Positions 7,688 through 15,618 of a stretch of 37,426 nucleotides of DNA are shown here, one piece after another. Location: NCBI GenBank assembly GCA_945861465.1, contig CAMAVB010000047.1, positions 1 through 37,426 on the forward strand. Direction: 5' to 3'. The DNA is from Candidatus Kuenenia stuttgartensis (GTDB lineage Bacteria; Planctomycetota; Planctomycetia; Planctomycetales; Planctomycetaceae). Below the pieces are notes generated by a model. The model saw nothing but the letters and a program-made list of their open reading frames with translations. It searched no databases and was not told the origin of the DNA. Within the stretch, counting starts at the first letter, position 1. Each line of letters starts with the position of its first letter. The translations under genes were made by a program, and so were the position numbers.

Positions 7688-9451
7688 CTAGTTGCCCGGC
7701 GCACTCAGCGTTTCGAGTTCGTTCAATCGCTTGAGGGCTGCGGCGGCCTTCAGCGTCCCATAATTAATCCCTGCGGCACTCAAGTTTCCACCTTCCTGGA
7801 ACGGAAACTCTGGAATCGTCATCAGGAACTTTTTCACTTGTTGTTGCACCGGTACGAACAACCAGATGTTGTCCCCATACCAACGCATATACATCTCGGA
7901 TTCGTACGGCATTTTCTCGTACGGATCCGCCTTTAGGTGCACAATCATCGGCCAACCCGGCACGTCGCGTGTGGCGGTCGCGATGTTCCCATTCACAACG
8001 GCGAAATGAACTTTCCAGTCATTCCAGCGGACTGCGTTCAACTCACCGCCAGCACCGAAGTAAAGGATCTGTTCGCGCGGCCCGTCTTTCACGTCGCCGT
8101 TAAAATAGGGCAGAAAATTGTAACCGTCGGCGTGAACCTTGAATGTCTTGCCATTGGCCTTGTACCCTTCCTTCAGCTTTTCGACGATGTTGGGTTCGCC
8201 AGCGGCAGCCAGAAAGGTTGGCAGCCAGTCTTCCTGCGAAAAGATCTCGTTGACGAGAGTCCCGGGTTTGATCACGCCAGGCCAGCGAACGAGCATTGGC
8301 ACGCGGAAGCCACCTTCCCAAGTGGTCCCTTTTTCGCCGTGGAACGGAGTGATTCCACCATCAGGCCACGACGCCGTTTCTGCGCCGTTGTCGGTGCCGT
8401 AGACCAGGATGGTGTTTTCGGCCAAACCCAAGTCGTCGAGCTTCTTCAGGACTTGACCGACGAAGCCATCATGCTCCACCATGCCATCGGGATAGAGGCC
8501 GATGCCCGTGACACCTTCGGACTCCTTCTTGAGATGCGTCCAGACGTGCATGCGGGTGCTGTTGTACCACATGAAGAATGGCTTCTTCGCTTTGGCGTTG
8601 CGATCCAGGAAGTCCATTGCCTTGGCGTGGACTTCTTCATCAATCGTTTCCATACGCTTTCTGGTCAGTGGGCCAGTGTCTTCGATGGTCTGGCCACCCT
8701 TACCGTCCGATTTGCAATGGAGTACGCCGCGTGGACCATACTTCTTTTTGAACTCCGGATCTTTCGGGTAGTAGTAAGTTTCCGGCTCTTCTTCGGCATT
8801 CAGATGGTAAAGGTTGCCGAAGAACTCATCGAACCCATGCATCGTGGGCAGATGTTTGTCCTTATCGCCGAGGTGGTTCTTACCGAACTGCCCGGTCGCG
8901 TAACCTTGTTCCTTCATGAGGTCGGCAATGGTCGGTGCCCAATCAGGAATTCCCTGATCGCTACCTGGCATCCCGATGGTCAACAAGCCCGTGCGGAACG
9001 GGTGCTGTCCGAGGATGAACGAAGCCCGACCGGCGGTGCAACTTTGTTGCGCGTAGGCATCCGTGAACAGGGCACCTTCTTTAGCGATCCTGTCGATGTT
9101 CGGTGTGCGATACCCCATGATGCCATGATTGTAGGCACTGATGTTGTGGACGCCGATGTCGTCGCCCCAGAGGACGAGGATGTTCGGTTTTTTGCCGGCC
9201 GTGGCTGCCTGTGCGGAAACAAATTGATTGTGCTGCGCCAGTTTGAGCAGGTCAGACTGCGTCAATTTGTCCTCGCAGCAGCCGACGCATTTCGGTTCGG
9301 TTGACAATTCAGCCGGGATGTGTGCACCAGACTGTTCTGCAAGGACCCCAGCCTTCACGGGCTGCTGAATCTGGAAGGATGCGGTCATGCGCCCGAGCCC
9401 GGCGGCCAGCATCACGACCAAAACGGATTTCCACAGGAAACGACGATTCAT
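7688..9451 (-). CDS. Exported formylglycine-dependent sulfatase (arylsulfatase type)
   Basis: The product is 587 residues with a signal-like N terminus (MNRRFLWKSVLVVMLAAGLG). Sulfatase signatures: metal-binding WGDDIG near residues 96-100; the nucleophile motif CTAGR at 138-142, whose Cys138 is converted to formylglycine by FGE-type enzymes; GQFGKNHLGD; HVWTHLKK; and YGTDNGAE, a second metal site. The expected reaction is hydrolysis of sulfate esters, probably on sulfated polysaccharides, in the periplasm or outside. A CVGCC cluster at residues 55-59 lies before the catalytic domain and is not part of the usual fold. The start at 9451 has GGGAG 6 bases upstream; a frame extension to 9505 lacks this. 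No FGE gene or second sulfatase is in the window. The substrate cannot be told from sequence. A 455-codon antisense frame over this gene is a shadow. Confidence 0.93.
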   Translation of the reverse strand: MNRRFLWKSVLVVMLAAGLGRMTASFQIQQPVKAGVLAEQSGAHIPAELSTEPKCVGCCEDKLTQSDLLKLAQHNQFVSAQAATAGKKPNILVLWGDDIGVHNISAYNHGIMGYRTPNIDRIAKEGALFTDAYAQQSCTAGRASFILGQHPFRTGLLTIGMPGSDQGIPDWAPTIADLMKEQGYATGQFGKNHLGDKDKHLPTMHGFDEFFGNLYHLNAEEEPETYYYPKDPEFKKKYGPRGVLHCKSDGKGGQTIEDTGPLTRKRMETIDEEVHAKAMDFLDRNAKAKKPFFMWYNSTRMHVWTHLKKESEGVTGIGLYPDGMVEHDGFVGQVLKKLDDLGLAENTILVYGTDNGAETASWPDGGITPFHGEKGTTWEGGFRVPMLVRWPGVIKPGTLVNEIFSQEDWLPTFLAAAGEPNIVEKLKEGYKANGKTFKVHADGYNFLPYFNGDVKDGPREQILYFGAGGELNAVRWNDWKVHFAVVNGNIATATRDVPGWPMIVHLKADPYEKMPYESEMYMRWYGDNIWLFVPVQQQVKKFLMTIPEFPFQEGGNLSAAGINYGTLKAAAALKRLNELETLSAPGN

Positions 9452-9711
9452 AAAAAACTCCCGATCAGAGTAACGACAGAAGGCGAACAGCACATTGCTT
9501 TTCACCTGTCACGTCGCGCGGGATGCACTTGAGCCGTAGCCGGATTCATGAGAATTCGGAGCCGCGCGATGATTCAACCCGAAGTCTCACGACTTCGAAT
9601 GCCAGAAAATGCCTCACTCAGACCCGCGCAGAGTATTTCCTGGATTGAGCGCAGAGTCGCGGGTTCCTCTGCGCATCCTACCCCCCCCGCAGCTATTTGC
9701 AACCGTGGCAT

Positions 9712-9849
9712 TATACTGCACGCGGCTGAGAACGAGGTATCAGCCGGAGTGCGTTAGCACCCGGTTCTTGCATAGCATGCGGACCTAACCGGACGCTATC
9801 GCGTTCCGGCTGATAACGCAGGGCATCATTCCTGACCGCGTGCAGTATA
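9712..9849. repeat. Nested 138-bp palindromic element containing family C sequence
   Basis: The outer arms TATACTGCACGCGG (9712-9725) and CCGCGTGCAGTATA (9836-9849) are perfect complements. Nested inside, ATCAGCCGGAGTGCGTTAGC and CGCTATCGCGTTCCGGCTGAT (9738-9814) form a second inverted repeat of family C. The rest of the spacer between the sulfatase start and 10125 has short repeats such as TCCTGCCTGCCCGGCAG (twice, about 9986-10030) and no credible gene. Confidence 0.8.
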
Positions 9850-10124
9850 GTTAACTTTTGAAGCCGACGGCGCCCGGAACAGATACGCGCATCAGAAGCA
9901 GGCCGACGACTGCGGCTGACGGCTCATTCGGCGCGAATAACGTCGTGTACTGTCTGTGAATAGGCTCTTTAAGAGTTCCAACTCCTGCCTGCCCGGCAGC
10001 AGTTGAGGTAGGTCCTGCCTGCCCGGCAGGACTTCGCGGCTCGCCGCGACCCGAGCGGATGAGATCAACCTGAATCAGCCTGACATCTTCAAGACCACGT
10101 CGCACAGGTTCGCCTTGCGGCGAA

Positions 10125-10215
10125 AGTCCTTTCCGGCAGAAAGGACCTATCCAAACGTAGTCCTTTCCGGCAGAAAGGACCTACAAAACGCAGTCCTTTC
10201 CGGCAGAAAAGCGAT
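10125..10215. repeat. Three tandem hairpin units (AGTCCTTTCCGGCAGAAAGG)
   Basis: Units start at 10125, 10159 and 10192, a period of 33-34 bases. Each contains the palindrome CCTTTCCGGCAGAAAGG followed by ACCTA and a short variable spacer; the third unit is cut short. They lie immediately downstream of the aquaporin remnant (minus strand). Too few and too palindromic for a CRISPR array, with spacers of only about 10 bases. Confidence 0.75.
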
Positions 10216-10249
10216 GACGCATGGCAACGACACTTCGACTGTTCTGACG

Positions 10250-10720
10250 TCATTTCGTCTTGTGATCGCCATCTTCAGCAAACACGTTCGAGTAGAAAAG
10301 ACCAGCGGCAGCGGAACCGATCAACGGTGCGACCCAGAACAACCACAATTGTGAAATTGCCCAGCCACCGACAAAAATCGCCGGGCCTGTGCTGCGGGCC
10401 GGGTTGACCGACAAGTTGGTCACCGGAATTCCTATCAGGTGAATCCGTGTCAGTCCAAGGCCAATCGCGATCGGAGCGAATCCTGCGGGTGCCCGACGGT
10501 CGGTTGCTCGCATAATGATCATCAGGAAGCAGAAGGTGAGTACGACTTCCGAAACAAAACCGGCCAGCAGTGAGTACTTAGGCGAGCGGCAGGATAGAAC
10601 TTACCATTCGCAATTTGTACGACGGACTGGAAGTCCGTCGTACCGGTAAATTCATTTCTGCCGCTCGCCTTGTTGGGAGAATGTTCTGCAAAACCATTTG
10701 CCGCGAAACCATGATGCACA
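10250..10720 (-). pseudogene. aqpZ: Aquaporin Z remnant, 5'-deleted and interrupted by element M1
   Basis: On the minus strand, 10671-10720 encodes GFAANGFAEHSPN, matching the loop before helix 5 of AqpZ. The frame is then broken by the element at 10580-10670 and resumes at 10579 as [20 protein letters not shown], continuing through [20 protein letters not shown], the second NPA box ([15 protein letters not shown]) and the last helix to the stop at 10250. The element adds about 92 bases, not a multiple of three, so translation shifts frame and ends after about 65 codons. The first half of aquaporin, with helices 1-3 and the first NPA box, is absent: sequence upstream of 10720 has no similarity and runs into the end of the SecA-like gene. 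The gene is therefore doubly disabled. The symbol marks its ancestor only. Confidence 0.85.
10580..10670. repeat. Palindromic MITE-like element, family M1, copy 2 (91 bp), inserted in aquaporin
   Basis: Same 13-base inverted ends as 1203-1326 (AGGCGAGCGGCAG / CTGCCGCTCGCCT), the same sub-terminal sequence (GATAGAACTTACCAT on one side, GGTAAATTCATTTCTGC on the other), but only one inner palindrome (GACGGACTGGAAGTCCGTC). The two copies are in opposite orientation. The surrounding sequence is a recognisable gene on both sides, so the insertion edges can be read to within about 3 bases. Any target-site duplication must be very short. Confidence 0.9.
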
Positions 10721-10784
10721 TCCAGATGAAGCCATCGGGCCGAGGGATTCGGGCAGAATCAAAAAGACCAGGATTTCCTGTGCC

Positions 10785-12707
10785 CTACTTTGCACTCTTC
10801 AGCAGTGAATTGAAGGCGTTGTCGTGGCGGAGCATGTTGCAGCGGGAAGCAGACTGCTGTCGCTCCGCCGCCGCCTGAATGCGTTTCAATTGCGAAGAAA
10901 AATCCGCATCGACTTCGCCATTTGCATCCGCTTCACGATGCAACTCTTCCATCAGCCACGGGCCGTGCAGAGCAATCAGACTGTCGTCTGCAGACGTGTA
11001 AGCCTGAGCCGAGCCTGGGTCCCCTTGACGAGCACAGCGTCCGATCAACTGTCGATCCATGCGTGACGACGTCCGGCACTCAGCGACAATCACATGCAGG
11101 CCGCCATTGGCCCGCACTTCAGGATGCAGGTGAATGTCCGTCCCGCGTCCTGCGAGATTCGTCGCGATGGTAACGCTTCGTGGGTGTCCGGCACGACTGA
11201 TGAGATCGGCCTCAGCAGCGTCGTGCAGTCCAGACAGCAGTTGGCACTCGATGTTGTGTGAAGCCAGCTTTGCTGCCAGCGCATCACTGTCGGAAATTGA
11301 TCGCGTTCCGATCAGGGCGGCGCGACCGAGCTGTTGCACCAGCACGATGTCTGATGTGATCGCGTGGTACTTTGCCGTGTTGTTCACGAAGAATCGCGTC
11401 GGCAGAACGACACGCTGCGACGGCATGCGCAGCGGAATATCTGCGACCGTCAGATCGTAGACGTCGTTGAATTCACTTTCGCAGCCGATGGCTGTCGCAG
11501 TGATGCCTGAAAGATGTTCATAGAGTCTGAAAAACCTCTGCCTCGTCACCTGCGCGACGGCATGTTTTCCGGCTGTGATCGGCAGGTCCTGTGACGCCTC
11601 AATCGCCTGTGTCAAGCCGTCCTGCCACGCACAATCTTCAAAGACCGGGTCGCCGATTTCATCGACAATGCGTACTTCATCGTTTTGAATAACATAATGG
11701 ACACCGCGTCGAAATAAGTATCTGGCACGCAGTGCCTGTTGCACGTACACCGACCATGGCCGCGCAAGTTGCAGCGTCGGAATTGCCACATCATCCGCAT
11801 GACAGCGCTGCACACCGGCTTCCGTCAATGCAACTCGACCACCGGACGGTTCCAGCACGAATTCCACATCAGGCCGCAATACTTCCGTCAGTGATTTCGC
11901 AGTCAAGTGTGCATCCGCATCCGGCGCGCGGTCGTGGGAACCGAAGCTGAGGACCAGCGGCGAGCCTGCGCCGTCAATCAGAACGCTGTCCGCTTCATCG
12001 ACCACCGCATACGCCAACCCGCGCTGCAACGTCGTCCGACGCAATGTGGCGTCCTGCCTCGGATTGCTCAACAGCCGTGCAGCCGATCCCTGCCGGAGCT
12101 TTTCTCGCAGGGTCAACTGATCGCGGAGATAGTCGAGACCGAATTCCTGTACACTGCCGTACGTCACGTCGGCGTCATACGCCGAAGTCTTCTCCGCGGC
12201 GTCCACTCGTTCTGTCAGAAGAGCTACGGAAATTCCCAGGGGCGCAGCCACCTTTGCGGCAAGTTGATAGTCTCGTTCCGCAAGGCAGGTGTTCGGAGCA
12301 ATCACATGCACACCGCGTCCCGTGAGTGACAAGTGCAGCGCAGCCGCCAGCGCTGCGAACGTCTTTCCTTCTCCTGTCTGCATTTGTGCGATCCAGCGAC
12401 GCGACATGGTCATCGCAGCGAGCAACTGCACGTCGTAGAGGGCCACGTTGACCGTACGCCGCAGGGCTGCAGTTGCCAGCGCCAGTCCTGCAATGAGCAG
12501 ATGCGGTTCGGTTGTTGATTGTGTGCGGGCCATTTCGCGGCGGACGAGACGCGCTTCATGCCGCAGTTGTGCGTCGGACTGTGAATGCAGTGATTCCGCC
12601 AAAGCCCGCACATGGGAAATGAGTTGTGCTGAAGTCGCGCGTGCAAATTTCCTGGACGCTGCCGACTGGCCTTGATGGCGATCTGGTGTCAAAGTGTATT
12701 CGGACAT
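10785..12707 (-). CDS. Reduced SecA-like ATPase (motor and clamp regions only)
   Basis: The product is 640 residues against about 850-900 for housekeeping SecA. Visible in order: Walker A MQTGEGKT (109-116), APNTCLAERDYQ, TYGSVQEFGLDYLRDQ, Walker B VVDEADS (235-241; canonical SecA has DEVD-type), a preprotein-crosslinking-like domain (YLFRRGVHYVIQNDEVRIVD, then WQDGLTQAIEA), FRLYEHLSGITATA, TNLAGRGTDI (516-525) and RQLIGRCARQGDPGS. The sequence stops about 75 residues later, where canonical SecA enters the helical scaffold, so the two-helix finger, wing domain and zinc-binding tail are missing. The start at 12707 has GAGAG within a short repeat 12 bases upstream; the frame is open to 12893, but that part overlaps the preceding gene. 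It follows a TolC-type gene by 28 bases, suggesting co-transcription and an accessory export role (inference). Confidence 0.88.
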   Translation of the reverse strand: MSEYTLTPDRHQGQSAASRKFARATSAQLISHVRALAESLHSQSDAQLRHEARLVRREMARTQSTTEPHLLIAGLALATAALRRTVNVALYDVQLLAAMTMSRRWIAQMQTGEGKTFAALAAALHLSLTGRGVHVIAPNTCLAERDYQLAAKVAAPLGISVALLTERVDAAEKTSAYDADVTYGSVQEFGLDYLRDQLTLREKLRQGSAARLLSNPRQDATLRRTTLQRGLAYAVVDEADSVLIDGAGSPLVLSFGSHDRAPDADAHLTAKSLTEVLRPDVEFVLEPSGGRVALTEAGVQRCHADDVAIPTLQLARPWSVYVQQALRARYLFRRGVHYVIQNDEVRIVDEIGDPVFEDCAWQDGLTQAIEASQDLPITAGKHAVAQVTRQRFFRLYEHLSGITATAIGCESEFNDVYDLTVADIPLRMPSQRVVLPTRFFVNNTAKYHAITSDIVLVQQLGRAALIGTRSISDSDALAAKLASHNIECQLLSGLHDAAEADLISRAGHPRSVTIATNLAGRGTDIHLHPEVRANGGLHVIVAECRTSSRMDRQLIGRCARQGDPGSAQAYTSADDSLIALHGPWLMEELHREADANGEVDADFSSQLKRIQAAAERQQSASRCNMLRHDNAFNSLLKSAK

Positions 12708-12731
12708 AGTAGCTTGACTCTCTGAGCCGAG
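12708..12731 (-). repeat. Short palindromic 5'-leader repeat (family S), copy before the SecA-like gene
   Basis: On the minus strand it reads CTCGGCTCAGAGAGTCAAGC then TACT, immediately followed by the ATG. The palindromic core is GACTC...GAGTC-like. Related copies in the same sense are at 32019-32042 (one base before another start codon) and 20383-20405 (upstream of dcd). The GAGAG inside may serve as ribosome-binding sequence. Confidence 0.7.
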
Positions 12732-12735
12732 ACGG

Positions 12736-15219
12736 TCATTTTCCAAATGAATGTCCGCCAAACGAGACGGGTCGATCAGGATTGAGTCTGGCCGTTGCCG
12801 GTTGATTCGGCTCATGCACCGAATTGGCTTCTCCCGGAGGTGCCGCAGGAGGTTGTGACAACGCTGCAGGTGGATGATCTTGTGCGTGAGCAATTTCCGG
12901 TGTCCGGAAACTGACAGGGCGAGTTGTTCGTTCTGCGAGCTCTGCAGCCGTCTGTTCGGCGCGGGCCGTCATCCATTCGGATTCCTCCGGATCGATGTCC
13001 GGGGCCTCGTGACGCGATCGCATCAGCGTTCCCGTCGCGCGCCGCAGCTGGATGATCGAGAGAGCATAACTGGTCTGAGCCGTGACAAAGGCCGATTCTT
13101 CGTCGGCGAGGCGTTCGTATCCGTCGAGCAGGTCTTCCAGCAGCAACATCGTGGAATCTTCGATCATCGGCAACAAACTGAATTGATCCTGCAGGAAAGT
13201 GACTTCGTGCTGTGCGGCAACCATCGCCTGATATTTGCCCAGCATATCGCGGTACGCCGTATCGACTTCGCGGTTTGAAATTTCTACTTCCGTCAATGAA
13301 GTCTCCACGGTCACACGAAATGCCGCGATCGCCCGCTTGAGTTCCCATTGTCTTTGTTCCATCTTCGCCCTTGCGGCCCGGTTTCCCAGAGGCACTTCGA
13401 ATTCAAGACCCAGGGTATACCCCGGACGGCCAGATGAAAACTGGTCAACAATCGAGCCTCCAATCTGATCGTCGTTGTCCAACCCTGCCACGTAAGAAGT
13501 GACCAGAAAGTCCAGACGCGGCAGTAGTTCGCTTTTACTGACACCGATGCGGACGCTGGATGCTCTCATCTGACGAATGGCTCGTGAAATATCGGGACGA
13601 TTCACAAGAGCTGTTTCCAGTGAATCCCGCAATCCTGCGGGTGACGGCATTGAAGCTGGTGACTCGGACGGAGTGAATTCCAGCGGGCCGCTGTTCAACA
13701 TCGACGGATCATTCACCAGAAGTCGCAGGCGGGATTCTGCATTTCGAATATCCGTTACCGCCCGCTGCATGCGTGATTCCGCTCGCGCCACGGCGGCCCG
13801 CGCCCGCAGAATCTGACGCGGAATTGTGTTAAGGACCGACGCAGAAATAACTGTCGTCTTCCGGACGTCGGGCACGTTTTCAAAGTGCCCGGCACGATGG
13901 AATCGTGTCCCACCTATTTCTGTCTCAGTCGTAACCTGATTTCGTCCAGCAAGGGTCTGCAGGACGCGCTGAGCGGACACGAGCAGTTTCTGACGCTGGA
14001 AATACTCGGCCCGAGCCCGATAAAGACGCCAGTAAGCTTCAGCCACGCCAAAGAGGTGTGTCTGAAGTTCCTGTAAAGTTTCATCACTGACCACGTTGGA
14101 ACTGATGCCCGCCAGCACAATCTGATGCTGGTTATAGACTGTTCCAGCCTTGCTCATCAGTGGCTGCCGGAAGCTGAGTTCCAGGCGTGTCGTGGACTGC
14201 GCATTGGGTTGCAGAAAGATCGAATTGTTGTACTGGTGACCAATCGCCTGGCCGATCTGAAATTCGCCGCCGGATTCGGTGCGACGTCTGAGGCCTCCCA
14301 GCGAATTGACCTTGTTGTCCAAAAAGCGGCTGGCACTGTTTCCAGTCGTCAGTGTGTTGCCGACCGGGTCGTTGAGGTCGCTGTACTCTGTATCAAGGAA
14401 CGTACGCCAGTCGAATGCTGCTGTTTCCTGATGCACGATCGTGTATTGCACTTCCGGATCGGCCTGCAGCACCTGGACCTGCGGTGAGTGAGCCAGGGCC
14501 TGTTGAACCAGTGTGGCGACTTCGACAGGAAAAGTTCCTGACGCCAGCCCTGCACTCTGACGTATCATCGGATCCCACCAGGCGACGAAGTCGGCCGGCA
14601 ACTCCACAGACGGCGTCAATGTGGGTGAATCTTCAATGCCCTGTGGCATTTTCCCCGTGCGACCATAATACGGTCCCATCCACGCCGGGGCGTCGTACTC
14701 CACCGTGGCTCGAAAGCCGGATGTTTCCGGTGCATAACCAGCCTGCGGCGGCGGACCAGCATGTCGATCGCCAGAGTAGTGAGCACCTGGATGCGGCGCG
14801 ACGATTTCCGGCTGATGTCCGGTTGAATGCGTTACCGGAGCTGACTGTTTTTCAGATCGATCACCCGCCGATACCTGGAGAACCGGCCGTTGCAGGACAC
14901 CCCATGGCTGGGCAGAAACAGGAGTATCAGGGCCGCAATGACGGCCGCCAGATTTCAACAATGCCTGACGAACGACCGGTGCCCGAACGACCGGTGCCTG
15001 CCCCACTGGAATCGTTTGCCCCACTGGAATCGTTTCGGCCTGTACCTGGTCCGCGCCGCGCGGCACAATCATCATTCCGGAACTGTCAGCGGGATCGGAT
15101 ACCGTTGGGGCGGCCTGGAGAAGGGATTCCGGCATCAGATTCAGCGTCGCACAGGCGGTGATCAACGTGACCACACTCAGGCAGCGGAATGCTCTGCCGT
15201 CTTGCCGGAACCCACGCAT
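12736..15219 (-). CDS. TolC-family outer-membrane efflux protein with an in-frame repeat insertion
   Basis: The product is 827 residues from ATG 15219, with a signal-like stretch (CLSVVTLITACATLNLMPES). An open frame to ATG 15288 adds 23 residues. Residues about 40-210 are a low-complexity Pro/Gly/Gln-rich extension with two tandem DNA duplications (15 bases at 14969-14998, 18 bases at 14999-15034) that encode APVVR and PVGQTI twice. From about 230 come two outer-membrane-efflux (OEP) repeats: EVATLVQQALAHSPQVQVLQ, RLELSFRQPLMSKAGTVYNQ and a long coiled coil; then IPRQILRARAAVARAESRMQ, RLRLLVNDPSML, LVNRPDISRAIRQMRASSVR and GLEFEVPLGNRAARAK, with a C-terminal tail. Between the halves, residues about 429-464 are encoded by a palindromic element also found outside genes. 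A 28-base gap separates it from the SecA-like gene, so the two are probably one transcript. Confidence 0.88.
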   Translation of the reverse strand: MRGFRQDGRAFRCLSVVTLITACATLNLMPESLLQAAPTVSDPADSSGMMIVPRGADQVQAETIPVGQTIPVGQAPVVRAPVVRQALLKSGGRHCGPDTPVSAQPWGVLQRPVLQVSAGDRSEKQSAPVTHSTGHQPEIVAPHPGAHYSGDRHAGPPPQAGYAPETSGFRATVEYDAPAWMGPYYGRTGKMPQGIEDSPTLTPSVELPADFVAWWDPMIRQSAGLASGTFPVEVATLVQQALAHSPQVQVLQADPEVQYTIVHQETAAFDWRTFLDTEYSDLNDPVGNTLTTGNSASRFLDNKVNSLGGLRRRTESGGEFQIGQAIGHQYNNSIFLQPNAQSTTRLELSFRQPLMSKAGTVYNQHQIVLAGISSNVVSDETLQELQTHLFGVAEAYWRLYRARAEYFQRQKLLVSAQRVLQTLAGRNQVTTETEIGGTRFHRAGHFENVPDVRKTTVISASVLNTIPRQILRARAAVARAESRMQRAVTDIRNAESRLRLLVNDPSMLNSGPLEFTPSESPASMPSPAGLRDSLETALVNRPDISRAIRQMRASSVRIGVSKSELLPRLDFLVTSYVAGLDNDDQIGGSIVDQFSSGRPGYTLGLEFEVPLGNRAARAKMEQRQWELKRAIAAFRVTVETSLTEVEISNREVDTAYRDMLGKYQAMVAAQHEVTFLQDQFSLLPMIEDSTMLLLEDLLDGYERLADEESAFVTAQTSYALSIIQLRRATGTLMRSRHEAPDIDPEESEWMTARAEQTAAELAERTTRPVSFRTPEIAHAQDHPPAALSQPPAAPPGEANSVHEPNQPATARLNPDRPVSFGGHSFGK
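13829..13934. repeat. Palindromic MITE-like element, family M2, inside the TolC-type gene (in frame)
   Basis: 106 bases with ends TTAAGGACC and CAGTCGTAA and an inner palindrome GGGCACGTTTTCAAAGTGCC. It aligns base by base with the reverse complement of the intergenic element at 15364-15468, sharing for example GAGAAATAACTGTCGTCTTC-like sequence (GCAGAAATAACTGTCGTCTT here). On the coding strand it reads through without a stop and gives GGTRFHRAGHFENVPDVRKT within the protein. Homologous TolC-like proteins normally run directly from LAGR-type to IPRQILRARAAVARAES-type sequence here, so this is an insertion into a working gene. Confidence 0.85.
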
Positions 15220-15363
15220 CAACCTGCCAACGCCGCTCGTCCGAGCCGTATTCGACGGTTGTTCAGAGTGTTCGGGAAAGTGATACATGGATGGTCAGAT
15301 AATCGTCATATCCGACAAAGTTGATCCAACCAATCGTCCGCCGGCACACTCGGATTATTGGGA

Positions 15364-15468
15364 TTAGGACTGCGGCAGAATTAAGTGGGGCACGATTCCA
15401 TCGCGCCGGGCACGTTACAAACGTGCCCCACGCCCGGAAGACGACAGTTATTTCTCCGCCAGTCCTTA
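15364..15468. repeat. Palindromic MITE-like element, family M2, intergenic copy
   Basis: About 105 bases with inverted ends TTAGGACTG and CAGTCCTTA, and a central palindrome GGGCACGTTACAAACGTGCCC. It lies 75 bases upstream of the longest frame of the TolC-type gene, which carries the second copy. Its ends are better matched than those of the genic copy, so this copy looks less diverged from the parent element. Confidence 0.85.
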
Positions 15469-15540
15469 GGAGCCGGATTCGGCAGATTTCGGGGCTGGGC
15501 CCGTTCTGCCATCTGCAACCTCGCAATGGCGTGGACTTAA

Positions 15541-15618
15541 TGAGCGGAATGGCGCTAGCCACCGGTCACTGTTCCTGCAAATGCAGCAAAACACCGGCGG
15601 CTAGCGCCGTGCCGCTCA
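15541..15618. repeat. Inverted repeat with TGAGCGG ends
   Basis: The arms TGAGCGGAATGGCGCTAGCC and GGCTAGCGCCGTGCCGCTCA pair almost perfectly around a loop of about 38 bases that itself has ACCGGT/ACCGGC. It lies 65 bases downstream of the protease-fusion stop (minus strand). With the M2 copy at 15364 it fills most of the 394-base spacer between the TolC-type gene and the protease fusion. No T-run follows, so a terminator role is uncertain. Confidence 0.75.

Noticed and set aside
7937-9304. Plus-strand open frame of 455 codons antisense to the sulfatase
   Set aside because: It mirrors the codon pattern of the sulfatase on the other strand, with no recognisable motif, no ribosome-binding sequence and no domain.
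10125-10215. Possible CRISPR array
   Set aside because: Only three units, the repeats are full palindromes that make up most of the period, the intervals are about 10 bases, and no cas genes are near.
12708-12893. N-terminal extension of the SecA-like protein overlapping the TolC-type gene
   Set aside because: The extra 62 codons overlap the end of the preceding gene and show no SecA similarity; the ATG at 12707 follows a GAGAG leader.
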